DNA from: Polyangium sp. y55x31
Lineage (GTDB): Bacteria; Myxococcota_A; Polyangia; Polyangiales; Polyangiaceae
Length of the DNA: 64,000 nt
NCBI RefSeq assembly: GCF_029946505.1
Contig: NZ_JARZHG010000022.1
Location: 121,057-185,056 of the forward strand
Direction: 5' to 3'
The position numbers and the translations under genes are program-made. Positions 29,941-38,961 of this stretch are shown piece by piece. Under the pieces are notes generated by a model, which was not told the origin of the DNA, ran no database searches, and saw only the letters and a list, made by a program, of their open reading frames with translations. The first letter of the stretch is position 1. Each line of letters begins with the position of its first letter.

Positions 29941-31011
29941 GTGTTACACAAACGCTTCGGTACCGACAAGACTGGCCTGGAAACACGCTTTGACGCCCAA
30001 CGAATCGCCTTCGCGCCGATCGTATTTCAGGCCACGCGGCTCCTGCGATCGACAGGTTTGCTCGAAGCCGTCGAGGATCGCGGCGCCGAGGGGATGACGG
30101 CCTCCGAGGCGGCCGCGAAGACGGGGCTCTCCATCTATGCCGCGACGGTCCTGCTCGAATGCGGGCTCTCGGCGGATCTCGTGGCCTACGACGACGGCAA
30201 ATTCGTCATCACCACGCTCGGCGCGTTCATCCGCCGCGACGAGATGACGGCCGTGAACATGGAGTTCGTCCACGAGGTCTGTTACCTCGGCATGCACAAG
30301 CTCGAAGACGCGCTCCGCCTCGGCAAGCCCGCGGGGCTCGAGGTCTTCGGCGAATGGAAGACGGTCTACGAGGCGCTCGCGCACCTGCCCGAACACGCGA
30401 AGAGCGCGTGGCTGCGCTTCGACCATTTTTATTCGGACGCCGCCTTCCCCGCGGCGAGCCGGCTCGTGCTCGAACGCGAGCCGCGGAACCTGCTCGACAT
30501 CGGCTGCAATACCGGCAAATGGGCCTCGATATGCCTCTCGCGCTCGCCCGATCTGCGCGTGTCGCTGGTCGACCTGCCGGGCCAGCTCGACATGGCCATG
30601 AAGACCCTGCGCGAAATGGGCCTCGACGGCCGCGCCGTGCCCTGCCCCGTCGACGTGCTCGATCCGCACGCGGAGCTGCCCTCGGGCTTCGACGCCGTCT
30701 GGATGAGTCAGTTCCTCGTGTGTTTCTCGGAGGACGAGGTGCGGACGATCCTGCGCCGCGCCGGGCGCGCGCTGCGCCCCGGAGGTCGGCTCTGGATCCT
30801 CGATACGTTCTGGGATCGGCAGCGCTTCGACGCGGCGGCGTATTGCCTGATCAACACGTCGCCGTATTTCACGACGATCGCGAACGGCAACAGCCGCATG
30901 TACCGCGCCGAGGACATCCTCGCGCTCGCCCGCGAGGAAGGGCTCGCGCTGCAGGCGACGCACGAGCGGCTCGGGATCTACCACTCGCTCCTGGAGCTCG
31001 CGCCCGGCTGA
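29941..31011 (+). CDS. SAM-dependent methyltransferase, O-methyltransferase-like
   Basis: The protein has 356 residues from the preferred GTG start. An N-terminal winged-helix-like dimerisation domain (TASEAAAKTGLSIYAATVLLE) precedes a class I SAM-binding domain with motif I LLDIGCNTGKW, an acidic strand-2 end (VSLVDLPGQ), FDAVWMSQFLVCFSEDE, and the post-motif RALRPGGRLWILDTFW. This is the layout of small-molecule O-methyltransferases of the COMT/hydroxyneurosporene type. The substrate is unknown; no biosynthetic cluster surrounds it. It lies between two paralogous calcium-repeat surface protein genes and is followed by aqpZ 122 bp downstream. Confidence 0.85.
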   Translation: MLHKRFGTDKTGLETRFDAQRIAFAPIVFQATRLLRSTGLLEAVEDRGAEGMTASEAAAKTGLSIYAATVLLECGLSADLVAYDDGKFVITTLGAFIRRDEMTAVNMEFVHEVCYLGMHKLEDALRLGKPAGLEVFGEWKTVYEALAHLPEHAKSAWLRFDHFYSDAAFPAASRLVLEREPRNLLDIGCNTGKWASICLSRSPDLRVSLVDLPGQLDMAMKTLREMGLDGRAVPCPVDVLDPHAELPSGFDAVWMSQFLVCFSEDEVRTILRRAGRALRPGGRLWILDTFWDRQRFDAAAYCLINTSPYFTTIANGNSRMYRAEDILALAREEGLALQATHERLGIYHSLLELAPG

Positions 31012-31133
31012 CCTCGGACGACGTGCCCCGGAGGCGATGAGCACGTTCGACGCGGGCGCGGAGAAGCAGGGCGGCGCCTGGACGCGGGCGCGCCCTACCC
31101 CACGTTCCTCTGTGGGGAAAGGGGGGACGTCTC

Positions 31134-31883
31134 ATGTCCATCGGACGAAAGGCCATCGCAGAGGCCGTCGGGACGTGCTGGCTCGTGCTCGGCGGCGTGG
31201 GCAGCGCGGTCATCGCGGGTGAGAAGATCGGAAACGTCGGCGTCGCATTCGCGTTTGGCCTGACGGTGCTCACCATGGCCTACACGTTCGGCCACATCTC
31301 GGGCGCGCACCTGAACCCGGCCGTCACCGTCGGCCTCGCGTCGGCCGGGCGCTTTCCGCGCGCGGAGGTGCTGCCGTACATCGTGGCCCAGCTCGTCGGC
31401 GGCTTCATCGGCGCAGGCCTCTTGCTGATCATCGCGCGCGGGATGCCGGGCGGGTACGACCCCGCCATGAGTGGCCTCGGCGCAAACGGCTACGGCGCGC
31501 ACTCGCCGGCCGGCTACTCGGCGTCGGCTGCGTTTTTCGTCGAGGTCGTCCTGACATTCTTCTTCGTCGTGGTGATCCTCGGCGCCACGTCGAAACGCGC
31601 GATGAACACGTTCGGCGGGATCGCGATCGGCCTGTGCCTGACGCTGATTCACCTCGTCGACCTCCCGATCACCAACGCCTCGGTCAACCCCGCGCGCTCC
31701 ACGGGGCCTGCGCTGTTCGTGGGTGGCTGGGCGCTCCGGCAGCTCTGGATGTTCTGGGTCGCGCCGCTGCTCGGCGCCGCGCTCGCGGGACTCGCGGCGC
31801 GCGCGCTCGAGCCGGATCAGGTGCTTCGCAAGGCGCGCCCCGGTCCGCCAGGGCCGGCGGAGGAGCTGCCCACGCGGGCGTAG
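31134..31883 (+). CDS. aqpZ: Aquaporin Z
   Basis: AqpZ is a tetrameric water channel of the inner membrane. The 249-residue protein has six transmembrane helices and both NPA boxes, [10 protein letters not shown] (Asn61) and [10 protein letters not shown] (Asn185). The aromatic/arginine filter fits a water channel rather than a glycerol channel: Phe near 41, His173 and Arg188. The start ATG follows a G-rich site a few bases upstream. The insertion [19 protein letters not shown] between the halves matches AqpZ. The gene ends 21 bp from the converging large surface protein gene. Confidence 0.96.
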   Translation: MSIGRKAIAEAVGTCWLVLGGVGSAVIAGEKIGNVGVAFAFGLTVLTMAYTFGHISGAHLNPAVTVGLASAGRFPRAEVLPYIVAQLVGGFIGAGLLLIIARGMPGGYDPAMSGLGANGYGAHSPAGYSASAAFFVEVVLTFFFVVVILGATSKRAMNTFGGIAIGLCLTLIHLVDLPITNASVNPARSTGPALFVGGWALRQLWMFWVAPLLGAALAGLAARALEPDQVLRKARPGPPGPAEELPTRA

Positions 31884-31904
31884 GAAGGTAGAGAGGGGAG
31901 AGGG

Positions 31905-34900
31905 TTACGCGCGCCGCTTGCGGCGCAGGACGAGCGCGCCGAGCGCGGCGAAGGCGAGGGCCACGCCGCCCGGCGCGCCTTCCGTTTGCCCCGTGGCGCA
32001 GGCGCAACCGCCGCCGGCCAGGCGAATCGCTTCCTCCGGGGACACGCACAGGCCCGGCGCGGTGTTCGTCGAGGTGCACTCCTCGCCCGTCGGGCAGCCA
32101 TTGCCACCTTCGCCGCGGCAGCCCTCCGTGCACGAGCCTTCCACGCAGATCTGACCGCTGTTCGGGCCGCCGCAATCCTCGTCGGTCTCGCAGGGGTTCG
32201 GCACCACCTTGTCGTCGGCCGGATCGAGCGGGTTCGTCTCGCCCGCGTCCACCACGCCGTCCTTGTCCTTGTCCTCGAGGCCGTCGCTCACGCCGCCGTC
32301 GTCGGTGTCGGCGTCGAGCGGATCGGTCTTCGTCCCGCCCTTGTCGCCGTCGGGGATGCAGTTGCCCGCCATCGGGTTCGTCCCCGGCCCCGAGCAATCG
32401 AGGCCGAGCTCGGTCCCGTCGAAGATCCCGTCGTCGTCGCTGTCCGGATCGAGCCCGTTGATGAGCCCGTCGCCGTCCGTGTCGACCCCGACGCTCGGCT
32501 CCTTGCCGTCCGACACGCCGTCATCGTCGCTGTCGGCGTCGAACGGATCGGTGCCGATCTGCATCTCCTCCGCGTCCGTCAGCCCGTCGCCGTCCGAGTC
32601 GAGCTTCGTCGCGTCGTCGCTCCCGTCGTTCGGATCGATCTCGCCCGGATCGATCACGCCGTTGCCGTTCGTGTCCTCGTCGCCGTCGGACACGCCGCCG
32701 TGGTCCGTGTCCGGATCGAGCGGCGAGGTCGTCGTCGCGCCCATGTCGCCATCCGCGACGCACGTGCCCGCGGCGGGGTCCGTGGCCGGCGCGCTGCAAT
32801 CCTTGCCCATCTCGGTGCCGTCGAAGAGCCCGTCGCCGTCGCTGTCCGGATCGAGCGCGTTGATCGTGCCGTCGCCGTCGGTGTCGTCGGTCGGGTTCGG
32901 CTCCTGCCCGTCGATCACGCCGTCGTCGTCAGTGTCGGGATCGGTCGGATCGGTGCCGATCGTATCCTCGAGCTCGTCGCTCAGCCCGTCGCCGTCCGTG
33001 TCCGTCACGGCCACGTCGTCGGCGCCGTTCCCGGCCGTCGGGTTCGTCTCGCCCGGGTCGATCTTGCCGTCGAGGTTGAAGTCCTCCGACCCGTCGCTCA
33101 CCGTCCCGTCGTCGGTGTCCCAATCGAGCGGATCGGTCTTCGTGAGCCCGCCGTCGGCGTCGGCCACGCAATGGCCCGCCGTGATGTCCGTCGCCGGATC
33201 CGTGCAATCGAGGCCGAGCTCGGTGCCGTCGAAGAGCGCGTCGTTGTCGCTGTCCGGATCGAGCGCGTTGATGAGCCCGTCGCCGTCCGTGTCCTCGGCG
33301 AAGGCAGGTTCGTCGCCGTCACGCACGCCGTCGTCGTCCGTGTCCGCGTCGTTCGGATCGGTCCCGATCACCTCCTCGTCGTCGTCGAAGATCCCGTCGC
33401 CGTCGGTGTCCGGCGGATCGTCGGCGCCGTGGCCCACGGTCGGGTCTGTCTCGCCCGGATCGATGACGCCGTCCTTGTCCTTGTCCTCGGCCCCGTCGCT
33501 CGCGCCGCCGTCGTCTGTGTCCCAGTCGAGCGGATCGGTCTTCGTCGCGCCGCCGTCGCCGTCGGGGATGCATTGGCCCGCGGACGGGTCGGTGTCGGGG
33601 TTATCGCAGCCCTTGCCCATCTCGAGCCCGTCCGGCAGCCCGTCGTTGTCGCTGTCGGGGTCGAGCGCGTTCATGAACCCGTCGCCGTCCGTGTCCTCGC
33701 CGAGGTTTGGCTCCTCCGCGTCGGAGACACCGTCGTCGTCCGAGTCCCAGTCGAACGGATCGGTGCCGAGCATCAGCTCCAGTTTGTCGAGCAGGCCGTC
33801 GCCGTCGCTGTCGAGCGGATCGTCCTCGCCGTTGCCCTTCACCGGGTTCGTCTCGCCCGGATCGAGCTTGCCGTCCTTGTTCTTGTCCTCGTCGCCGTCG
33901 GACACGCCGCCGTCGTCCGAGTCCGGATCGACCATCGACGTGCGCGTCGCGCCGAGGTCCGCGTCGGCGAGGCAAGCGTTCGCCGCGGGGTTCGTCGACG
34001 GGTGCGAGCAATCGTTGCCGACCTCGGTCCCGTCGAAGAGCCCATCGCCGTCGCTGTCCGGATCGCGGACGTTGATCTTGCCGTCGCCGTCGGTGTCGTC
34101 GGACGGGTTCGCCTCGTCGCCGTCGAGCACGCCGTCGTCGTCGCTGTCGGCGTCGTTCGGATTCGAACCGAGGAAGACCTCGAGCTGGTTCGTCAGCCCG
34201 TCGCCGTCGTTGTCGAGGTTCGCGAGCTGCTGATCGTCGGGCGCGTTGCCCTCGGTCGGATCGGTCTCGTTGAGGTCGGTCCGGCCGTTCAGGTTGCGAT
34301 CCTCGGCCCCGTCCCTCACGCCGCCGCCGTCGGTGTCCCGAGCGACCGGCGAGGTCTGGAGGTTGCCGCCGTCCATGTCGGGCCGGCAGTTTTGCGCGAC
34401 CGGGTTCGTCGAGGGGTGCGAGCAGTTCTTGCCGGCCTCCGTGCCATCGAAGAGCGCGTCGTCGTCGCTGTCCGGATCGAGCGTGTTGATGAGCCCGTCG
34501 CCGTCGGTGTCGTCGGACGGGTTCGCCTCGTCGCCGTCGAGCAGGCCGTCGTCGTCGCTGTCGAGGTCGTTCGGATTCGTGCCGATCGTCTTCTCCAGCC
34601 CGTCGCTCAGCCCGTCGCCGTCCGTGTCCTGCGTCTGGCCGTCGTCCGCTGCGTGGCTGGCCGTGGGATCCGTCTCGTTCGGGTCGACGACGCCGTCGAG
34701 GTTCGTGTCCTCCGACCCGTCGTTCACGCCGCCGCCGTCCGTGTCCGGATCGAGCGGGTCCGTCTTCGTCAGGCCTCCGTCCTTGTCGGGCCTGCAATGG
34801 CCGGCGGCCGCGTCCGTACCGGGCCCGCTGCAATCCTTGCCGAGCTCGGTGCCGTCGAAGAGCCCGTCGTCGTCGCTGTCGGGGTCGAGCGCGTTGATGA

Positions 34901-36671
34901 GCCCGTCGCCGTCCGTGTCGACCGCGCCGTTGATCTCGCTGCCGTCGGCCGCGCCGTCGTCGTCGGTGTCGGCGTCCGCGGGGTCGGTCCCGATCTTCTC
35001 CTCGATCGCGTCGATCAGCCCATCGCCGTCCGTGTCCGGGCAGCCGTTGTCGAGCACGCCGTCGCAATCCTCGTCGATCGTATTGCCGCAGATCTCGGTG
35101 CTCGGCGTCCCCGCGACGGCGTTGCAGGCCGTCCCGCCCTCGGGCGTACACACGACCGAGCCGAGGACCGCGCACGCGCCGAGGCCCGCGACGCACGCGG
35201 CGCCGAGCCCGAGATCCTCGTCCTCGAGGCCATCACAATCGTCGTCGGCGAAGTTGCACGTCTCGGGGAGCTCGCCCGGGAGAACCGCCGGCACGCAGGC
35301 CACGCCGCCCGACGAGCAGGCCGTGATCCCCACGCTGCAGGCGCCGTCGAGGCCGGTCGCGCAGGGCTGTCCGCCACCCGGATCACCGTCGTCGGCGAAG
35401 CCGTTGCAATCGTCGTCGAGCCCGTTGCACGTCTCGGTTTGCGGGGTGCCCGGCGTCGCGCTGCACGTCGCGCCGCCTTGCCCGTTGCAGATGGTCACGC
35501 CCGAGGCCGCGCAGACGCCGAGCCCCACGGTGCAGCTCGTGCCGAGGGCGAACCCTTCGTCCGTCTGGCCGTCGCAATCGTCGTCGAGCGAATTGCACGT
35601 CTCGGGGGTCGAACCGGGCGCCACGTTCGGCGTGCACTGGACGACGCCGGAGAGGCAGTTCTCCGTGCCCGCGCCGCACACGCCGGCGAGGCCCGTCGTG
35701 CAGGCGCCGCCGCCCTCGGGGTTTCCGTCGTCGACCACGCCGTCGCAGTTATCGTCGACCGCGTTGCACGTCTCGTCCGAGGGTTCGCCCGGGAACGCGT
35801 CGCACACGGCCTGACCCGCCGCGTTGCAGTAAAGCGACCCCGACGTCGCGCACGCGCCGATCCCGTCCGAGCAGAGCTGCCCGTATCCGGCGCAGGTCTG
35901 CGGAATGCAGCCCGATCCGCCGCAGAGATACGGATCACTCAGGACGAGCGCGAGGCTCGCCGTGCTCGTGAAATCGGTCGACAGCGTGGAGGTGCTGACG
36001 CCGGTGCCACACGCGAAACGGAGCGGCGTCCCATCGCCGACGCCCGCGGCCTGGAGGAGAGATTTTTCGACCGCCCAGTCGACGAAGAAATCGGCGTCCG
36101 GCGCCGCGATCGGAAACACCGAGCCCGCCGCGACCTGCCGCGCGTATCCGAAGCCCGGCTGCCCGACCTGCAGCGGGCCGAGGTAGGCCTTCACCATCAC
36201 CTCGGGCGTATCGGCCGGGGAGCCCGGGGTTTGCTGGGTCGTGTTCACCCAGAAGCGCACGGCGTCCGGCGCGGAGATGCCGTCGACGATCGCGCTGAAC
36301 TCGAAATCCGTGGCGTCGGCGTCCGCGTCGATCACGCACCCGAAGCTCGAGCTGTTGTCGAAGTTCGTCGGCGCGGCGAGGGCCGTCGTGTTGACGCGCA
36401 GGCGGAAGTAGAAGTGCGTCCCGTCCGCGTGCACGTACGACACGGGGTTCGCCGTGTTGCCCACGATGTCACGCGCGCCGGTCGCGTCGCCGGAGACATC
36501 GCCGATCGGCAGGTGCGTGCCCGAGCCGGCGTCGAAGCGCGTGAGCGGCGCCCACGTCGCGGCGGCGGGGAAGGTTTGCGCGGTCGCGGCCGCGGAGAGC
36601 GTGGTGGCAGCGAGCGCGAACAGCAGCGCGATGCTGCGCCCCCGGCGTCTGCGAGAGTCGAACGTTCCCAT
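31905..36671 (-). CDS. Giant calcium-repeat surface protein with MYXO-CTERM-like tail (larger paralogue)
   Basis: The 1588-residue protein starts at MGTFDSRRRRGRS behind GAGGA. After a signal peptide (ending TAQ-TF) comes the same 230-residue domain as in the paralogue at 26969-29689, then six MopE-type motifs (such as ETCNAVDDNCDGVVDDG and ETCNGLDDDCNGFADDG), then seven thrombospondin type 3 blocks with GTDPxDxDSDDDG and DTDGDGLINALDPDSDDDG. A short Cys-rich segment (ETDEDCGGPNSGQICVEGSC) precedes the tail, which has Cys residues, a hydrophobic helix and RRKRRA. It probably sits on the cell surface and binds many Ca2+ ions. The gain of MopE motifs and repeat blocks explains most of the length difference from the paralogue. 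Confidence 0.87.
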   Translation of the reverse strand: MGTFDSRRRRGRSIALLFALAATTLSAAATAQTFPAAATWAPLTRFDAGSGTHLPIGDVSGDATGARDIVGNTANPVSYVHADGTHFYFRLRVNTTALAAPTNFDNSSSFGCVIDADADATDFEFSAIVDGISAPDAVRFWVNTTQQTPGSPADTPEVMVKAYLGPLQVGQPGFGYARQVAAGSVFPIAAPDADFFVDWAVEKSLLQAAGVGDGTPLRFACGTGVSTSTLSTDFTSTASLALVLSDPYLCGGSGCIPQTCAGYGQLCSDGIGACATSGSLYCNAAGQAVCDAFPGEPSDETCNAVDDNCDGVVDDGNPEGGGACTTGLAGVCGAGTENCLSGVVQCTPNVAPGSTPETCNSLDDDCDGQTDEGFALGTSCTVGLGVCAASGVTICNGQGGATCSATPGTPQTETCNGLDDDCNGFADDGDPGGGQPCATGLDGACSVGITACSSGGVACVPAVLPGELPETCNFADDDCDGLEDEDLGLGAACVAGLGACAVLGSVVCTPEGGTACNAVAGTPSTEICGNTIDEDCDGVLDNGCPDTDGDGLIDAIEEKIGTDPADADTDDDGAADGSEINGAVDTDGDGLINALDPDSDDDGLFDGTELGKDCSGPGTDAAAGHCRPDKDGGLTKTDPLDPDTDGGGVNDGSEDTNLDGVVDPNETDPTASHAADDGQTQDTDGDGLSDGLEKTIGTNPNDLDSDDDGLLDGDEANPSDDTDGDGLINTLDPDSDDDALFDGTEAGKNCSHPSTNPVAQNCRPDMDGGNLQTSPVARDTDGGGVRDGAEDRNLNGRTDLNETDPTEGNAPDDQQLANLDNDGDGLTNQLEVFLGSNPNDADSDDDGVLDGDEANPSDDTDGDGKINVRDPDSDGDGLFDGTEVGNDCSHPSTNPAANACLADADLGATRTSMVDPDSDDGGVSDGDEDKNKDGKLDPGETNPVKGNGEDDPLDSDGDGLLDKLELMLGTDPFDWDSDDDGVSDAEEPNLGEDTDGDGFMNALDPDSDNDGLPDGLEMGKGCDNPDTDPSAGQCIPDGDGGATKTDPLDWDTDDGGASDGAEDKDKDGVIDPGETDPTVGHGADDPPDTDGDGIFDDDEEVIGTDPNDADTDDDGVRDGDEPAFAEDTDGDGLINALDPDSDNDALFDGTELGLDCTDPATDITAGHCVADADGGLTKTDPLDWDTDDGTVSDGSEDFNLDGKIDPGETNPTAGNGADDVAVTDTDGDGLSDELEDTIGTDPTDPDTDDDGVIDGQEPNPTDDTDGDGTINALDPDSDGDGLFDGTEMGKDCSAPATDPAAGTCVADGDMGATTTSPLDPDTDHGGVSDGDEDTNGNGVIDPGEIDPNDGSDDATKLDSDGDGLTDAEEMQIGTDPFDADSDDDGVSDGKEPSVGVDTDGDGLINGLDPDSDDDGIFDGTELGLDCSGPGTNPMAGNCIPDGDKGGTKTDPLDADTDDGGVSDGLEDKDKDGVVDAGETNPLDPADDKVVPNPCETDEDCGGPNSGQICVEGSCTEGCRGEGGNGCPTGEECTSTNTAPGLCVSPEEAIRLAGGGCACATGQTEGAPGGVALAFAALGALVLRRKRRA

Positions 36672-36854
36672 GAAGTCCTCGTATGGTTCTCCGACATAAC
36701 CGCGGTGACAAACACGACGCAAGGGCGATGCCGCGCACCCTTCCCGCTTTTCTCCGTCGTGCTTCACGGAGGCTCGGTTCTGCTTCCGACCCGCGCGACG
36801 TGCGGCGAGCTTGACCGCCTCTCCGTGCGCAGGTAAGCGAGCTTCATCGTCTTC

Positions 36855-37457
36855 ATGCTACCGCGTCGCCTCCCCCGCCTCCACGCGGCCCTCGCCGCCT
36901 CCGTGCTCTCCGCGCTCGTCTCGCTCGCCCCGGCTTCGGCCTCGGCCGAGAGCAAGATCGCGGTCGTCGACGTCCAGCAGGCCGTCATGCAGACCGAGGA
37001 CGGCATCCGCGCCCAGGGCACGCTGAAGAAGCTCTTCGACAAGCGTCAGAAAGAGCTCGACGCGAAGCAGGAGGAGCTCCAGCGCGCGCGTGAGGACATC
37101 GAGCGCCAGGCCCGCGTGCTCTCGCGCGAGGCCCTCGCCCGCCGCATGGAGGACTGGCAGCGCCGCATGGTCGAGCTGCAGACGAGCTTCGTCGACTACA
37201 ACAAGGAGCTCCAGAAGAAGCAGGGCGATCTGACGGGCCCGATCCTCCGCAAGATGATGGGCATCATCACGCGCCTCGCGAAGAAGAGCGGCTACGAGCT
37301 CATCCTCGACCGCTCCGCGACGCCTTACGCGCGGCCGGATCTCGACCTCACCGAGCAGGTCGTGCAGATGTACAACTCCGGCGGCGACGGCGGCGGCGAC
37401 GCTGCGCCCGAGGGCGGCGGCGACAAGCCGTCGGGAGGCGGCGACGAAAAGAAGTAG
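36855..37457 (+). CDS. skp: OmpH/Skp family periplasmic chaperone
   Basis: Skp holds unfolded outer-membrane proteins in the periplasm. The 200-residue product has a signal peptide ending ASA-ES, the family start [17 protein letters not shown], and a long charged coiled coil (residues 55-130). The C-terminal strand [14 protein letters not shown] is also typical. The final 25 residues are Gly/Asp/Lys-rich and likely disordered. lpxD starts 7 bp downstream, and fabZ overlaps lpxD, giving the conserved envelope order skp-lpxD-fabZ. The usual upstream bamA is missing here. Confidence 0.9.
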   Translation: MLPRRLPRLHAALAASVLSALVSLAPASASAESKIAVVDVQQAVMQTEDGIRAQGTLKKLFDKRQKELDAKQEELQRAREDIERQARVLSREALARRMEDWQRRMVELQTSFVDYNKELQKKQGDLTGPILRKMMGIITRLAKKSGYELILDRSATPYARPDLDLTEQVVQMYNSGGDGGGDAAPEGGGDKPSGGGDEKK

Positions 37458-37464
37458 CAGCGGC

Positions 37465-38484
37465 GTGGTGCTCCCCGCGCCCGTGCCTCTCCGCGAGCTC
37501 GCGGACAAGCACGGCGGCACGCTCGATCCGGGCCTCGAGGACGCGGTCGTGTCCCGCGTCGCCCCGGTCGACGAAGCCGAGACGGTCGACGCAACCACGA
37601 CGCTCGCGCCGCTGCTCTCGCGCCGCTACCTGGAAGCCGCGCGCGCGAAACAAACTGCCTTTTTGCTCGTCGACGGCCCGCTCGCCTCGCTCGTGCCCGC
37701 GGGCAAACGCTGGATCCACCCGCACGCCACGTACGCGCTCGCCTGCGTGCTCGAAGGCGTGCCCCGGCCCGAGCCCGTGGACGCGCGCGCGCTCGCGCGG
37801 ATCGATCCGCTCGCGAGCGTCGATCCCACCGCGATCATCGGCCCCTTCGCCGTCGTGTACGCCGGCGCCGAGATCGGCCCGCACTGCCGCATCGAGCCCC
37901 ACGTCGTCGTGTACGGCGGCGTCTCGCTCGGCGCGCGTGTCACGGTCGGCGCCTCGTCGGTCCTCGGGCGCCCGGGCTTCGGCTGGGCCACGTCGCCCGC
38001 GGGCGGCGTCGTGCGGATGCCGCAGCTCGGCGGCGTCGTCATCGAGGACGACGTCGAGATCGGCCCGCTCTGCACCGTCGACGCCGGCACGCTCGCGCCG
38101 ACCGCTATCGGCCGCGGCGCCAAGCTCGACGCGCACGTGCACGTCGGCCACAACGCCTCGATCGGCGCGGGCGCGCTCGTCGCGGCGCAATCGGGCTTCG
38201 CGGGCTCGTCGCGTATCGGCGCGGGCGTGCTCGTGGGCGGGCAGGTCGGCGTCGCCGATCATTGCGAGGTCGGCGCGGGGGCGCGGCTCGCGGCGAAGGC
38301 GGGCGTCATCGGCGACGTGCCCGCGGGCGCGGTCTTCGGCGGGTATCCCGCGGTCGACAAGGCGCGGTGGCTGCGCGCGACGGCGCGTCTTTTGGGGTTC
38401 GGGGCGAAGGGCGCCGAAGGCGACCCGAAGCCCCGAGCGTCGACCGAAGATCCCGGGCGCAAACGGAAGGGACGGTCAGGGTGA
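37465..38484 (+). CDS. lpxD: UDP-3-O-acylglucosamine N-acyltransferase LpxD
   Basis: LpxD adds the N-linked acyl chain in lipid A synthesis. The 339-residue protein has the N-terminal uridine-binding domain, a left-handed hexapeptide-repeat helix from about residue 115 to 295 ([20 protein letters not shown] and similar), the family motif GRPGFGW, and a catalytic His in VGHN (about residue 229). The start is GTG at 37465, 7 bp after skp. The last 30 residues are Gly/Lys/Arg-rich and overlap a copy of the dispersed hairpin repeat, so the normal helical C-terminus seems replaced by repeat-encoded sequence. Its TGA overlaps the fabZ GTG. Confidence 0.93.
   Translation: MVLPAPVPLRELADKHGGTLDPGLEDAVVSRVAPVDEAETVDATTTLAPLLSRRYLEAARAKQTAFLLVDGPLASLVPAGKRWIHPHATYALACVLEGVPRPEPVDARALARIDPLASVDPTAIIGPFAVVYAGAEIGPHCRIEPHVVVYGGVSLGARVTVGASSVLGRPGFGWATSPAGGVVRMPQLGGVVIEDDVEIGPLCTVDAGTLAPTAIGRGAKLDAHVHVGHNASIGAGALVAAQSGFAGSSRIGAGVLVGGQVGVADHCEVGAGARLAAKAGVIGDVPAGAVFGGYPAVDKARWLRATARLLGFGAKGAEGDPKPRASTEDPGRKRKGRSG
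38398..38450. repeat. Divergent dispersed hairpin repeat inside the 3' end of lpxD
   Basis: The outer arms TTCGGGG and CCCCGAGCGTC-A-CGA match the 54-bp units at 945-1052, while the centre differs. It encodes the Gly/Lys-rich tail of LpxD. Confidence 0.55.
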
Positions 38485-38951
38485 CCGAAGGGGCCAACGT
38501 AAAACTCCCGATCGAGGTGCGCGAGATCCTCACGATCTTGCCGCATCGGTATCCGATGGTGATGGTCGACCGCGTGACGGAGCTCGTCCCGGGCGAGCGC
38601 ATCGCGGGGCACAAGTGCGTCGCGTACAACGAGCCCTGGTTCCAGGGCCATTTCCCCGCGCACCCGATCATGCCCGGCGTCCTCATCGTCGAATCGATGG
38701 TGCAGCTCGGCGGCCTGCTCGCGCACGCGTCGGACCCCGCGCCGGCCGAGCAGCCCAAGGTCGTGCTTTTCCTGGGCATCGACAAGGCGCGCTTCCGCAG
38801 GCCCGTCGTGCCGGGCGACCGGCTCGATCTCTCGGCCACGGCCCTCCAGCGGCGGGGCCCGGTGTGGAAGCTCCGGGGCGAGGCCCGCGTCGACGGCAAC
38901 CTTTGCGCCGAGGCGGAGATGCTCGCGCAGGTCGCGGACGCCTCGCGTTGA
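38481..38951 (+). CDS. fabZ: 3-hydroxyacyl-ACP dehydratase FabZ
   Basis: FabZ dehydrates 3-hydroxyacyl-ACP in fatty acid elongation and competes with lipid A synthesis for 3-hydroxyacyl chains. The 156-residue hot-dog protein has [13 protein letters not shown], the catalytic His57 in [13 protein letters not shown], and Glu71 in [17 protein letters not shown] is also family-typical. The GTG start overlaps the lpxD stop (GTGA), indicating coupling. lpxA would normally follow; a DNA methyltransferase gene is there instead, 10 bp away. Confidence 0.95.
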   Translation: MTEGANVKLPIEVREILTILPHRYPMVMVDRVTELVPGERIAGHKCVAYNEPWFQGHFPAHPIMPGVLIVESMVQLGGLLAHASDPAPAEQPKVVLFLGIDKARFRRPVVPGDRLDLSATALQRRGPVWKLRGEARVDGNLCAEAEMLAQVADASR

Positions 38952-38961
38952 GGAGCGCTCC

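Noticed and set aside
31986..36836. Open frame of about 1600 codons opposite the giant calcium-repeat gene
   Set aside because: It is a Val/Arg/Ala-rich shadow of the Asp-rich repeats and has no family features.
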